This document shows, in pieces, positions 8,758 to 17,109 of a DNA stretch of 43,203 nucleotides. Below the pieces are notes generated by a model. The model was given only the letters and a program-made list of their open reading frames with translations. It did not search any database and was not told the DNA's origin. The stretch is taken from NCBI RefSeq assembly GCF_002877365.1, contig NZ_MCWZ01000072.1, positions 1 through 43,203 of the forward strand, given 5' to 3'. How positions within the stretch are numbered: position 1 is the first letter of the stretch; every line of letters begins with the position of its first letter. This DNA comes from Vibrio sp. 10N.261.55.A7 (lineage in GTDB: Bacteria > Pseudomonadota > Gammaproteobacteria > Enterobacterales > Vibrionaceae). The position numbers and the translations under genes were made by a program.

Positions 8758-10278
8758 TCTCTATCAAAAAGCTTAGTTCGTCAGTCACATTTCCTAGGTA
8801 CTAAGATTAGAAACCTGAGGAAACGCAATCACTTAACGATGGAAGATCTCTCTGCGAGATGTATCCGAGTTAACCCTGAGTATGCCCCATCGGTTTCTTA
8901 CCTTTCTATGATAGAACGTGGAAAGCGGGTTCCGAGTGTCGATATGTTAGAAGTTATCGCGGAAGTTTTTCAAAAAGATCCGCGATGGTTTCTTGATGAT
9001 GAACCAGAACAAAGTGCGATTACACCCGATAAAGGTAACCGCGGCGGTATCAGTGGTATGGCACTTGAACCCAGTTTCCTTTTTTCCAACGACATCTTGC
9101 AAATCGCGATACCAGAGATGCTTTCGCAAACTGGGATCACTGGTCGCCAATTTGCGCATCTCCTGATTCGTGCTCATCAGGAGAGCAATCAAAACCACTT
9201 TCCCCATTTGGAACGCGCCGCTGAAGAGGTGGGGCTTAAAAGGCTGAATCTAGCGGTTGAAGACCTGATTGATATTGCAAAAAGCCTCGGGGTACGAATT
9301 CAATGGATAACCCGTACACCTCAAGATGTCGTCGACGAGCTTGGAGTCAGTGCCAAACAGCTCGTCACCTCTTTCTTTGAAGCTCCAAGTACTATCTATC
9401 TCAATGAAATGTTAAGAGAGTACCCAACACGTTTAAAGTACGATCTGGCCGTTTACATTGGCCACTGTATTTTACATCGTAAAGAGGGCCTCAAGAGCGT
9501 GTTGTCAGTGGGTCACACCAACAGCTGGGAAGACAATGTTAACCCGAACCCAACCTCAGAATTGAATTCGCAAGATATTCTCCAAGCCTGGAGAGACTTT
9601 GAATCGAGCTTTTTTGCTGGCGCTTTACTCTGCCCGAAAGTGCCATTTCGACAGCTCCTTGATCGCAGTGGCTACGAAATTGATGTCCATCAAAAAGCAG
9701 GGGTCTCTCCCTCAGTCGCGATGAGGCGTATGACGGTGGTCTCTCCTTACCCTCACTGGCATTACTTTGATGCGTACGGACAGAATAAGCTTAAGGCCGT
9801 CTATCGAGGAAATGGCATTCCGCTTCCTTGGGGAAACATGCGGAAGGTGAATGATCCTTGCCAACACTGGGCTGTGTTTAGACGACTTTCAGAACCGAAG
9901 AATCATAGCTCCGCACAAATCTCGATTCTCAATGTGGGTGACGAGCCACGTATTTACTGTTGTGAATCGGTCAACATGACCGATCCTGCGGGTAATAATC
10001 GTGTTCTCTGTGCGGGAATAGACCTTAATCCAGCAATCGATGCTCAAGGCGGTGATGCCCGCTCTATCGCTGAAGATCTTAAGTCTCTGTGTGTTTCTCA
10101 AGGGGGGAGTGCTGCAATACCGAATTACATGCGTAAAGAATTCACAACAATAGCGAAAATACTGAATATTAATTGGATCGAGCGCGGCATTGAATCTGAT
10201 GCCCGAGTGATATGCTCACGTGGTGCAGTCTGTCCTCGCAAGCCTAGTTGCTATAACCAGTGCCAGGGCACACAATAG
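8755..10278 (+). CDS. XRE-family DUF3612 transcriptional regulator
   Basis: 507 residues. Residues about 14-85 form an XRE-type helix-turn-helix (GTKIRNLRKRNHLTMEDLSA, then SYLSMIERGKRVPSVDML). The middle (about 150-245) resembles the ImmA/IrrE-like part of short-chain fatty-acyl regulators such as RamB, but the HExxH zinc motif is degenerate: LKYDLAVYIGH stands where LAHELGH is expected. The C-terminus is cysteine-rich (CSRGAVCPRKPSCYNQC), as in that regulator class. It is divergent from the malate synthase G-like gene, which it probably controls, and it ends at a clear terminator. The name DUF3612 is recalled; the DNA target is inferred. Confidence 0.8.
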   Translation: MSLSKSLVRQSHFLGTKIRNLRKRNHLTMEDLSARCIRVNPEYAPSVSYLSMIERGKRVPSVDMLEVIAEVFQKDPRWFLDDEPEQSAITPDKGNRGGISGMALEPSFLFSNDILQIAIPEMLSQTGITGRQFAHLLIRAHQESNQNHFPHLERAAEEVGLKRLNLAVEDLIDIAKSLGVRIQWITRTPQDVVDELGVSAKQLVTSFFEAPSTIYLNEMLREYPTRLKYDLAVYIGHCILHRKEGLKSVLSVGHTNSWEDNVNPNPTSELNSQDILQAWRDFESSFFAGALLCPKVPFRQLLDRSGYEIDVHQKAGVSPSVAMRRMTVVSPYPHWHYFDAYGQNKLKAVYRGNGIPLPWGNMRKVNDPCQHWAVFRRLSEPKNHSSAQISILNVGDEPRIYCCESVNMTDPAGNNRVLCAGIDLNPAIDAQGGDARSIAEDLKSLCVSQGGSAAIPNYMRKEFTTIAKILNINWIERGIESDARVICSRGAVCPRKPSCYNQCQGTQ

Positions 10279-10334
10279 TTCGTTAAAGAGATACGTTAGA
10301 AAGATATAGCAGAAAGATACAGCAGAAAGAAAAA

Positions 10335-10364
10335 AGCCAATCCCAAAATACGAGGGGATTGGCT
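10335..10364 (+). terminator. Terminator of the DUF3612 regulator gene
   Basis: 10-bp perfect stem AGCCAATCCC / GGGATTGGCT with a 10-base loop, A-run on the left and TATATAT on the right. It may work better on the minus strand. Confidence 0.75.
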
Positions 10365-10541
10365 ATATATATCTGTGAACAAAATTACGTTCACTAACAA
10401 CGTCAGTTGGCTAGGTGACCCTCGGCTTAAGAAGGGTCAATATTTATAATGCAGTTAGCATGCCAACTTTTAATAAGTGCAAAAGCACGTATATTGGTGA
10501 CAAAATAACCAGTTTCACGCCAACACAGTGCATAGCGTGAC

Positions 10542-10579
10542 TGCAAAATGCAAATATTTTGCAAAATGAAAAATGCAAA
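10542..10579. repeat. Cluster of four TGCAAA motifs with a 12-bp palindrome
   Basis: TGCAAA occurs at 10542, 10549, 10560 and 10574. ATTTTGCAAAAT at 10556-10567 is a perfect palindrome. The pattern resembles TTTGCAAA-type operators of RamB-like regulators and the site at the DUF3612 start. Binding is inferred only. Confidence 0.45.
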
Positions 10580-10674
10580 ATTGAAATATTCAATCGCCTC
10601 ACATACTAGATCTTGCGTCCTAACACGACAAATTCATGCTAAAGTTTAAGTGAATCCACGACTGAGATCCGACA

Positions 10675-11217
10675 TTGCCCAACGTTCATTTAACACTACT
10701 CTCACCTAGCGACCATAGTGAACTACTCCATTTCGAAAAAGTTAACCAGCGTTGGTTTGAAGCTACCATCCCACCACGAGATGCCATCTTTTACACAAAT
10801 AGAGGGGCAGAGCTTCATATCGAGGAATGTTTAGAATTGTATGAGAAGGATGAGATGCTACCGATGCTCATAAAAGATGAAAAAGAGTGCATCATTGGTC
10901 GAATCAACTTGCACAGCCTTTGCCTACAATCACTTTCCGCTCACCTTGGCTATCGAATTGCACAGTCTGAAATAGGAAAAGGAGTGGCGACAAAGGCAAC
11001 AAAAGCCTTACTGACTTTTTGCCAGGAAAAATATAGCCTCAGTAAGCTCATCGCCATAACGGCAACGGGAAACTTAGCCTCACAGCGCGTCCTCACTAAT
11101 AATCAGTTTTCTGAAACTCGCACCCATAAAAATTACACCCGGCTAAATGGCAAGCTCATACACTGTATTGAATATCAAAAATTATGGGAGAGTGGGCAAT
11201 TAAGAGCAAAGAGGTAA
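10675..11217 (+). CDS. GNAT N-acetyltransferase, RimJ/RimL type
   Basis: 180 residues. The acetyl-CoA-binding region lies at about residues 100-125 (LGYRIAQSEIGKGVATKATK, a Q/RxxGxG/A type loop), followed by ITATGNLASQRVLTNNQF, the usual RimJ/RimL ending in which Asn and the SQRVL helix contact CoA. It should transfer an acetyl group to an amine; the substrate is unknown. The start is TTG, with only a weak GAGAT ribosome site and no upstream ATG. The next Met is residue 62, inside the domain. It converges with the following diguanylate cyclase, 11 bases apart. Confidence 0.8.
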   Translation: MPNVHLTLLSPSDHSELLHFEKVNQRWFEATIPPRDAIFYTNRGAELHIEECLELYEKDEMLPMLIKDEKECIIGRINLHSLCLQSLSAHLGYRIAQSEIGKGVATKATKALLTFCQEKYSLSKLIAITATGNLASQRVLTNNQFSETRTHKNYTRLNGKLIHCIEYQKLWESGQLRAKR

Positions 11218-11228
11218 TGTGTGCATAG

Positions 11229-12584
11229 CTATAAATTCCCCTTCTGTTGATACATTCGCTCATCCGCGACCTTTAACAAGGTTTCAATGTTCGGGTAGTC
11301 GTGCAGATAAAGAACATACCCAATGCTGGCTCTTATATCTATCAGGTGCTCCTCATAGATGACGGGCGTATGACAAAGTGCTTTTTGTAGCTCGATGTTA
11401 ACCACATCGACATCACTGCTGTTCGATATCCTAGACAATATAACCAAAAACTCGTCTCCTCCAACTCGCGCAACCAAATCTGACGAGCGTAAGACACCTT
11501 TTAGTCTTTCAGCACACACAGTGAGCACTTTATCGCCTGCAGCATGCCCATAGGTATCATTGATGGCTTTAAACTTATCCAAATCAATACTGAGTACGGC
11601 GAACGCTTCATCACAACCTCTTTGGGAACAGTCATGAAATAAATTTTTTAAGGTATACATGAAGTAACGTCGATTGGGTAAAGAGGTAAGGTCATCGTGT
11701 AGTGAGCGTCGATGCGCAGAGGTGTACTGACGGTAAATAATGACAAACGACAATGTCATCAACAACATAATTGGATAGCCGATCAAACGAGCAATATAAA
11801 CGCGATACCAAGGGACTTGAGTCAAGATATCGTCTTTAATTGATCCTGCCATCACCCAACTTCCATAAGGGAAGAAAACAGTCTGTACATCAAATGCGCT
11901 GTCGAATACATCATCCGAGCCAAAAACAAGTTCCCCATCCATACCAGCACTGTCCACACCCTTTATTGCCAGATTGAACTTATAGCTAAATGACTCGACA
12001 CCCACTTCATGGAAAAGTGAATCTACGTCAATAATGACACTGCTACACCCCCAGTAGTCAGTATTAAAAGGCGGATCCGTAAAAATAGGAATACGAGCGA
12101 TTATTCCCCTCCCGCCTTGTATCAGATCCACAGGGCCTGAAATGAACACTTTTTGTATCTCGCGTGCTTTTTTTACCGACGGCCATTGCTGTGGAATCGT
12201 TCGGTAATCCGTACCAACAGCACGTTCGTTTCCCTCGATTGGGTAAACCATTTGCAGAACGTCACCTGGTGCCAACCCAATAATTCGAAGATGTTTTCCT
12301 TCTTGCAAGATATTTTTAGCTAAGGCTTTCCAATGACTGATCTCTACATCAGGATTCACGGTGACCAATGCTGATAAGCTTTTTGCCGCATAGATGTCGG
12401 AGACGATGGTTGTTTCAAGCTGAGAGCGAACTATTGATAATTCTTCTTTAGCACGAGAAAGTAGCTCACTACGTAAAAAATCTCGTTGGCCAAGGTTAAT
12501 CCACTCTATAGAAGCAATAGCAGAAACGATATACAGAATGAAAACCAAGCTTAGATAGAGTCGATTGCGCTTTGTAGATTGCAT
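11229..12584 (-). CDS. Membrane diguanylate cyclase, CHASE-GGDEF
   Basis: 451 residues. A membrane helix at about 9-28, a periplasmic CHASE-type sensor at about 30-260 (GLAPGDVLQMVYPIEGNERA, then RGIIARIPIF), a second helix at about 267-286, and a cytoplasmic GGDEF domain from about 295. The active-site motif GGDEF is at 375-379 and an inhibitory-site RxxD (RSSD) at 366-369, so it should make cyclic di-GMP from GTP with product inhibition. Small molecules such as peptides or cytokinin-like ligands are typical for CHASE, but the signal here is unknown. Apparently monocistronic. Confidence 0.93.
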   Translation of the reverse strand: MQSTKRNRLYLSLVFILYIVSAIASIEWINLGQRDFLRSELLSRAKEELSIVRSQLETTIVSDIYAAKSLSALVTVNPDVEISHWKALAKNILQEGKHLRIIGLAPGDVLQMVYPIEGNERAVGTDYRTIPQQWPSVKKAREIQKVFISGPVDLIQGGRGIIARIPIFTDPPFNTDYWGCSSVIIDVDSLFHEVGVESFSYKFNLAIKGVDSAGMDGELVFGSDDVFDSAFDVQTVFFPYGSWVMAGSIKDDILTQVPWYRVYIARLIGYPIMLLMTLSFVIIYRQYTSAHRRSLHDDLTSLPNRRYFMYTLKNLFHDCSQRGCDEAFAVLSIDLDKFKAINDTYGHAAGDKVLTVCAERLKGVLRSSDLVARVGGDEFLVILSRISNSSDVDVVNIELQKALCHTPVIYEEHLIDIRASIGYVLYLHDYPNIETLLKVADERMYQQKGNL

Positions 12585-12872
12585 TATTACCTCAAGTCAC
12601 ACTCGTTAAGATGGTAGAAAAACACCCAAATGCCGCCTCCATCAACTCATACTCAGCTTATTTATAACTCTATTTAGAATAGCCGTAGAATCAAACATTG
12701 AGTAGGTCAGTACGCACAAATAGATGATAAAGCTATCAATTACTTCACAAGATCAATATTGAGCAACCGATCATCACCAAAATTCATCATTCCAGACTAA
12801 ACTCTGACACAACACTTACAGCAAACATGAAAAGGACTGTTAAGTTGTGAACTTTTAGGCGAGAGAGGAAAA

Positions 12873-14024
12873 GTGAAAATGATTAGAACGTTACTATTGC
12901 GCAAGAGAGTTTTTGCCACTCTCACTGTAACCCTCCTAACATTTCAATCTCTAGCCAACGCAGACGCGCCAGAAGAAGCCACCACCGTAAACCAGGAAGT
13001 CGTAAAACCCAGTCAACGCGAGAGTAGTACTTTCCAAAGATCAGCAAATTTGCTCAAAAATACGTATGAAACTCAACTCTATACACTCTCGGCGTTTAAA
13101 GAGGGGCATTATGGGTTGAGAATGTTCAGGCAAACCCTTGATGCTAAATACTCTGCGGCTATTTGGAGCGATATGGCCAGGGTTGCAAGCCAACTCAATA
13201 AATTCTCACAAGAGGTTTACTCGAAAGAAGACATTTTGCTTTACTCTCAAAAACGGCTGCTTAGTTACCACCAAAAAAATGATGAGCGCAGTGTTCGTCG
13301 CTATGCGATAACACTGCACCACCCAGAGTATTTGTATTTGGGCGTTGATCTGCTCGGTTCCATGGCGCGAGCGAATGAATATGGCCTTAAACACAGAGAA
13401 GACCAAAAGCTGAGGGACGTTCTAAGAGGGTATGACTTTGAAACGTATGTCACAAACCCCGATATGATTAGAGCGTGGGCGGCTCAACTCGCCAATCAAG
13501 TTTATTGGCTAAGGCAATTGCAAGAACAAGACGTGGTTGACTCGTTCACAAAGACATTTCAGGCGACCTACCCTGATTCGCTAGACAAAAAGCTATCCAC
13601 TCAGCAATTTGGCAACAAAGTCTATGGTATGACGCATATTATTTTCGCTGACTCCCAGTATTACCAAAAGCCTGTATCTGAAGCCTCACACCAATGGATC
13701 TATGACTATTTTAGAAAAAACATCGACACCATTTTGATAAGAGCCAAGGAAGACGTCATCGCTGAAGTCGGTATCGCTTTTTTGCTTGCTGGTTTAGAAG
13801 ATGATCCCGTGGTCGAAAAAACACGTCTTGCTATTCAGAAATCTATTGATAAAGAAAAAGGAATGATTCCGTCTATTACTGGTGATTTCGACTTGAGCTA
13901 TGGTGAGCATAGAAATGTACTGGCGATCATGCTACTCGATTGGCAGCAGCCGAATACGGCGCCTGTTTACACCAAGCATAAGCATGTGTTCCGCAAGTTA
14001 CCATTCGGTTTAGAGGCCAAGTAA
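12873..14024 (+). CDS. Secreted DUF3541-type protein
   Basis: 383 residues. A basic start and hydrophobic core at residues 1-28, ending LANADA, indicate a signal peptide. The rest is mostly helical and hydrophilic, with the family-like stretches FGNKVYGMTHIIFADSQYY (about 247-265) and YGEHRNVLAIMLLDW (about 344-358). I assign DUF3541 from recalled Vibrio homologues; no function is established. The His and Glu in these two stretches might form a polar site. It sits between two diguanylate cyclase genes, so a link to surface or cyclic di-GMP physiology is possible but only positional. Start chosen at GTG/ATG with GAGAGGAAAAG upstream. Confidence 0.65.
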   Translation: MKMIRTLLLRKRVFATLTVTLLTFQSLANADAPEEATTVNQEVVKPSQRESSTFQRSANLLKNTYETQLYTLSAFKEGHYGLRMFRQTLDAKYSAAIWSDMARVASQLNKFSQEVYSKEDILLYSQKRLLSYHQKNDERSVRRYAITLHHPEYLYLGVDLLGSMARANEYGLKHREDQKLRDVLRGYDFETYVTNPDMIRAWAAQLANQVYWLRQLQEQDVVDSFTKTFQATYPDSLDKKLSTQQFGNKVYGMTHIIFADSQYYQKPVSEASHQWIYDYFRKNIDTILIRAKEDVIAEVGIAFLLAGLEDDPVVEKTRLAIQKSIDKEKGMIPSITGDFDLSYGEHRNVLAIMLLDWQQPNTAPVYTKHKHVFRKLPFGLEAK

Positions 14025-14178
14025 AGCAATACGCAACCAGACACTGTCAGATCACCGTTGATTATTTAATTAGATGCGTGACAGATGTCACATAGTAATT
14101 TCGTCGAACTGCTTCAAAAAAATAATATTCACCTAGACTTTAATCGAGCCAATGTGAATTTGATAAAAGCGACGAATA

Positions 14179-15351
14179 ATGCCTCAGTTAGTAGGAAGAC
14201 ATTTAGAAGAAATGGCAAATATGCGATCATCAAGAAAGCGTAGAATTGTGCTGATCTCTTCAACAATTGTCGCTTTCTTGCTTATCTTTTATGCCATCGA
14301 GCATTCCTCTCACGGTCATTATTACTTTGGGCTCTTCAACTTTGCTAGCTTCCTCATTGTCGCTATCAATGTCATCCACCTGATAAAGCACCCTAAGTCT
14401 AACTATTCTGAGATAATCCTCACTGGTGTCCTGCTCCTACAAGCCCTTGTCTTACTGCTCTATGGGGAGAGCATATCCAATCGAATTTTATGGCTGTTTC
14501 CTATCATCGCTTCTATTACTTTCATTAATGAGTTTAGAATTGGTCTACTCTTTAGCTGCTCGTTTTATCTCATCGTTTTATTCTCGGCTTTATTTCCAGG
14601 AACCCTAATTGTTCCTACTGATTTTTCCGTAGACCGATTACTTCTTAGCCTTTTCGCCGTTCTGCTCATTTGTAACATTTCAGCTTATTACTATGCTAAA
14701 GCCGTCAACTACATTCAAAGTCTGTACCGCGAAGGAATAGAAGATCTCGCCTATATGGATCAGCTAACCGGCCTTGCGAATCGTTGGAGTTTTGAAAACT
14801 GGGCAAATGAAAAACTACTCACGATTCAAGACCCTAATACACTGACAGCCATGATTTTCATTGATATCGATAATTTTAAACACATCAATGATGATTATGG
14901 TCATGATGTCGGCGATCGGGTCTTACAGCACTTTGCGCAAAGGCTGAAAAACAATATTCGCAATAAAGACCGCCGTACAGACAAGCACGACTATTCAATC
15001 GCTCGATTTGCAGGAGATGAGTTTGTTATTTTGATTTACGATGTAAGAACAAAAAATGACTTAAATAGAATATTAGAACGTATATGCAATATATTTACTG
15101 AGCACTATAAATCGGAACAGCGAATCAAAACGTTAACGGTGAGTGTGGGTGCCGCAATATACCCCACTGATGCTGAAAACTTGCCTGAATTAACTCGTTG
15201 TGCTGACAAAGCCATGTATACGGCAAAGCATAGAGGTAAGAATCAATATTGCTACTACCATGACGGCCAAGTGAGTGACAAAAATGGGGATGTAGAAACC
15301 ACCAGTCATAACGTCACGCCCTTTAAAAAAACTAACCAGCCATATACATAG
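14179..15351 (+). CDS. Membrane diguanylate cyclase with AGDEF active site
   Basis: 390 residues. Five or six hydrophobic helices at about 22-170 (MASE-like membrane sensor), then a GGDEF domain from about 190 (MDQLTGLANRWSFENW, FIDIDNFKHINDDYGHDVGD). The signature reads AGDEF (278-282), and the usual RxxD inhibitory site before it is absent (KHDY), so the enzyme may be active without product inhibition. AGDEF variants are known to be active in some Vibrio cyclases. Start uncertain: an ATG at 14212 has a better ribosome site (AGAAGAA). Its 3' end overlaps the convergent 15332-15607 gene by 20 bases. Confidence 0.9.
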   Translation: MPQLVGRHLEEMANMRSSRKRRIVLISSTIVAFLLIFYAIEHSSHGHYYFGLFNFASFLIVAINVIHLIKHPKSNYSEIILTGVLLLQALVLLLYGESISNRILWLFPIIASITFINEFRIGLLFSCSFYLIVLFSALFPGTLIVPTDFSVDRLLLSLFAVLLICNISAYYYAKAVNYIQSLYREGIEDLAYMDQLTGLANRWSFENWANEKLLTIQDPNTLTAMIFIDIDNFKHINDDYGHDVGDRVLQHFAQRLKNNIRNKDRRTDKHDYSIARFAGDEFVILIYDVRTKNDLNRILERICNIFTEHYKSEQRIKTLTVSVGAAIYPTDAENLPELTRCADKAMYTAKHRGKNQYCYYHDGQVSDKNGDVETTSHNVTPFKKTNQPYT

Positions 15352-15607
15352 CCCACAAGCTAACGATAGCTAATACGACCAACCAGATAATATACCTTGC
15401 ATTGTTAGGCTTACCGTTCTTCGGTTTAATGACAGGTCTCGTTGCCGCAGTACGAGCTGCTGAAATAATCGAGGGATTTTTCTCGTATCGTTCTCTACGT
15501 TTCTGGGCTTTGTTTGCCACATCCGTGTATCGATGTCTCTGCTCAGTAGTTAACTCCTGACTAGGATCATAACGCTGGGATCCTGAATGTTTGGGAACAA
15601 CAGCCAT
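15332..15607 (-). CDS. Small tail-anchored-like membrane protein, unknown
   Basis: 91 residues from the ATG at 15607, which has an excellent GGAGG ribosome site; an upstream in-frame extension to 15703 is less likely. The soluble part (residues 1-68) is rich in Arg, Lys and Gln. One hydrophobic helix (about 70-90, IIWLVVLAIVSLWAMYMAG) ends the protein, so it is probably anchored by its C-terminus with the basic part in the cytoplasm. No known domain recognised. The last 20 bases overlap the convergent diguanylate cyclase gene. Confidence 0.7.
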   Translation of the reverse strand: MAVVPKHSGSQRYDPSQELTTEQRHRYTDVANKAQKRRERYEKNPSIISAARTAATRPVIKPKNGKPNNARYIIWLVVLAIVSLWAMYMAG

Positions 15608-15720
15608 AAGCACCTCCTTTCCAAGCAAAACGTCTGATGATTTGATTAGGCTTCTTTTCACTCCTAAATATATAGTGTAGTAAATCCTATACAAAACAAC
15701 CAAGGTCTGTTCTTTTAGCC

Positions 15721-15839
15721 AGCAAACCCTAGAAATAAACAGTCATACTAACGGTTTGCTAGTAATGGTTAATCCATGATGGAATATGGGCTGAGTCAGT
15801 GAATAACCCGACATCAAGCCCACATACTCAATCCATCAT
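15721..15839. repeat. Two intergenic inverted repeats
   Basis: AGCAAACC (15721-15728) pairs with GGTTTGCT (15753-15760). ATGATGGA...GGGCT (15776-15792) pairs with AGCCC...TCCATCAT (15817-15839). Together they fill the gap between ppnP and the 91-residue gene. The second probably terminates ppnP. Confidence 0.5.
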
Positions 15840-15852
15840 TGAAAGAATCGAA

Positions 15853-16134
15853 TTATAGATACTCGCACAAATAGGCAGTGGTGACAGAGACTTTGACATC
15901 GAAAGAAGAGTCTCCAACAACATCGAAAGCTTCGCCATTTCGATACGTTGACCATTCAGCCTCTCCTGCTCGCTTGATAACAAGCTCACCTTTTATTACG
16001 GTCATTTTTTCTGGCGCTGCTGTGCCAAATGTGTAGTCTCCCACTTCCATCACACCAACACTGATTTGATCGTCCTTTTGTGTAAAACCTAGCGACTTGA
16101 CGTTGCTATCAAAGTACTCATTAATCTTGATCAT
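15853..16134 (-). CDS. ppnP: Pyrimidine/purine nucleoside phosphorylase PpnP
   Basis: 93 residues, full length for the PpnP (YaiE, DUF1255) family, which cleaves several nucleosides with phosphate to base and ribose-1-phosphate. The single cupin-like domain shows the family sequence: N-terminal INEYFDSNVKSLGF, then VGVMEVGDYTFGTAAPEKM and the end TAYLCEYL. It is cytoplasmic and stands alone, with 298 bases before the divergent DUF2850 gene. Confidence 0.93.
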   Translation of the reverse strand: MIKINEYFDSNVKSLGFTQKDDQISVGVMEVGDYTFGTAAPEKMTVIKGELVIKRAGEAEWSTYRNGEAFDVVGDSSFDVKVSVTTAYLCEYL

Positions 16135-16432
16135 TACTGCTTCCCTATTTTTCCCTAAATGTACGACCCATCATTTCAATGGTATCGAGTTATGTTTTAT
16201 CGAAATATCAGTTTGATCTCAAGAAGGTTTTTAAACAACAAGCCAATTGCTATTGCAATACGACGCCGTTATCACGATCATTTTTTGTCGAATGACTAAC
16301 GAAAACCGGAAACGACAACTATCATTTAGCTAGTTCTTTTGGGCTAAAGATCATAATTTAATATCCATCGTTTGATTGAGTTTTTGATATAGTACAACCT
16401 GATCGTTCAAATTTTCATACTAGGTAAAAATC

Positions 16433-16939
16433 ATGGCTGTAATGAGGGGAAAATCGATGAAGAAAATACCCCCGAAGAAAAGCAATCGGCCAATCATCAC
16501 TAGAGAACAAACCGTCAAAGCCACACTTTTCACAATCCTCTCTGTATTGGGCGTGTCATTTGCGTACCTCACTTACTACAGTTATCAAGAATATGTACAC
16601 CCAAGAAATGTGTACGGCAGTTGGATAGAGATTGGCACACCATCTTACGACTCAGATATTCTGACATTGTCGGAAAACGGTGTATTTAGGAACAAGCGAC
16701 TCATTACGACGACATTTCAATTTAATGGGAAAGAGATCAATCTCAAAACAGGGCAAGGTACGTTCACCTATCAAATAGCAGGGACACCAAACTCTCCACA
16801 ATTAAAGCGTGTTCACCCTGACGGCCCAGTAAAACGATTCATCAAACATGGCTACGAACATACAGTCGATACAGGCAGTGCTGGCGCAGGGAAAAACCGT
16901 CGCGCCGCGTTATCTGAACACTTCAACAATAAAAAATAA
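16433..16939 (+). CDS. DUF2850 membrane-anchored protein
   Basis: 168 residues. One membrane helix at about 30-50 (TLFTILSVLGVSFAYLTYY) follows a basic N-terminus, so the C-terminal domain should be periplasmic. The conserved stretch VYGSWIEIGTPSYDSDILTL (about 60-79) and the rest match my memory of DUF2850 in vibrios, function unknown. A second ATG at 16457 (residue 9) follows GAGGGGAAA and may be the true start. Single gene. Confidence 0.7.
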   Translation: MAVMRGKSMKKIPPKKSNRPIITREQTVKATLFTILSVLGVSFAYLTYYSYQEYVHPRNVYGSWIEIGTPSYDSDILTLSENGVFRNKRLITTTFQFNGKEINLKTGQGTFTYQIAGTPNSPQLKRVHPDGPVKRFIKHGYEHTVDTGSAGAGKNRRAALSEHFNNKK

Positions 16940-17109
16940 CTCAGATAGGATTATTTTCTATATCCCCCTCAACTCACTTAATCTGTACAACTATTCTGCT
17001 TACGCCATTCTGACAACAACAATATCGCTCACAAATTCCATTGTTTGATTCTTAATACGCGCAGAACGTTTTATACTCTTTCCAAACACTTACCACAGCA
17101 GATACCCTG

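Larger units (their letters stand above)
10279..10674. other. Intergenic region with terminator, hairpin and TGCAAA cluster
   Basis: 396 bases without a gene. It holds the regulator's terminator, a second small hairpin TGACCCT / AGGGTCA (10416-10439), and an AT-rich stretch with four TGCAAA motifs (listed separately) about 100 bases before the acetyltransferase. Confidence 0.6.
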
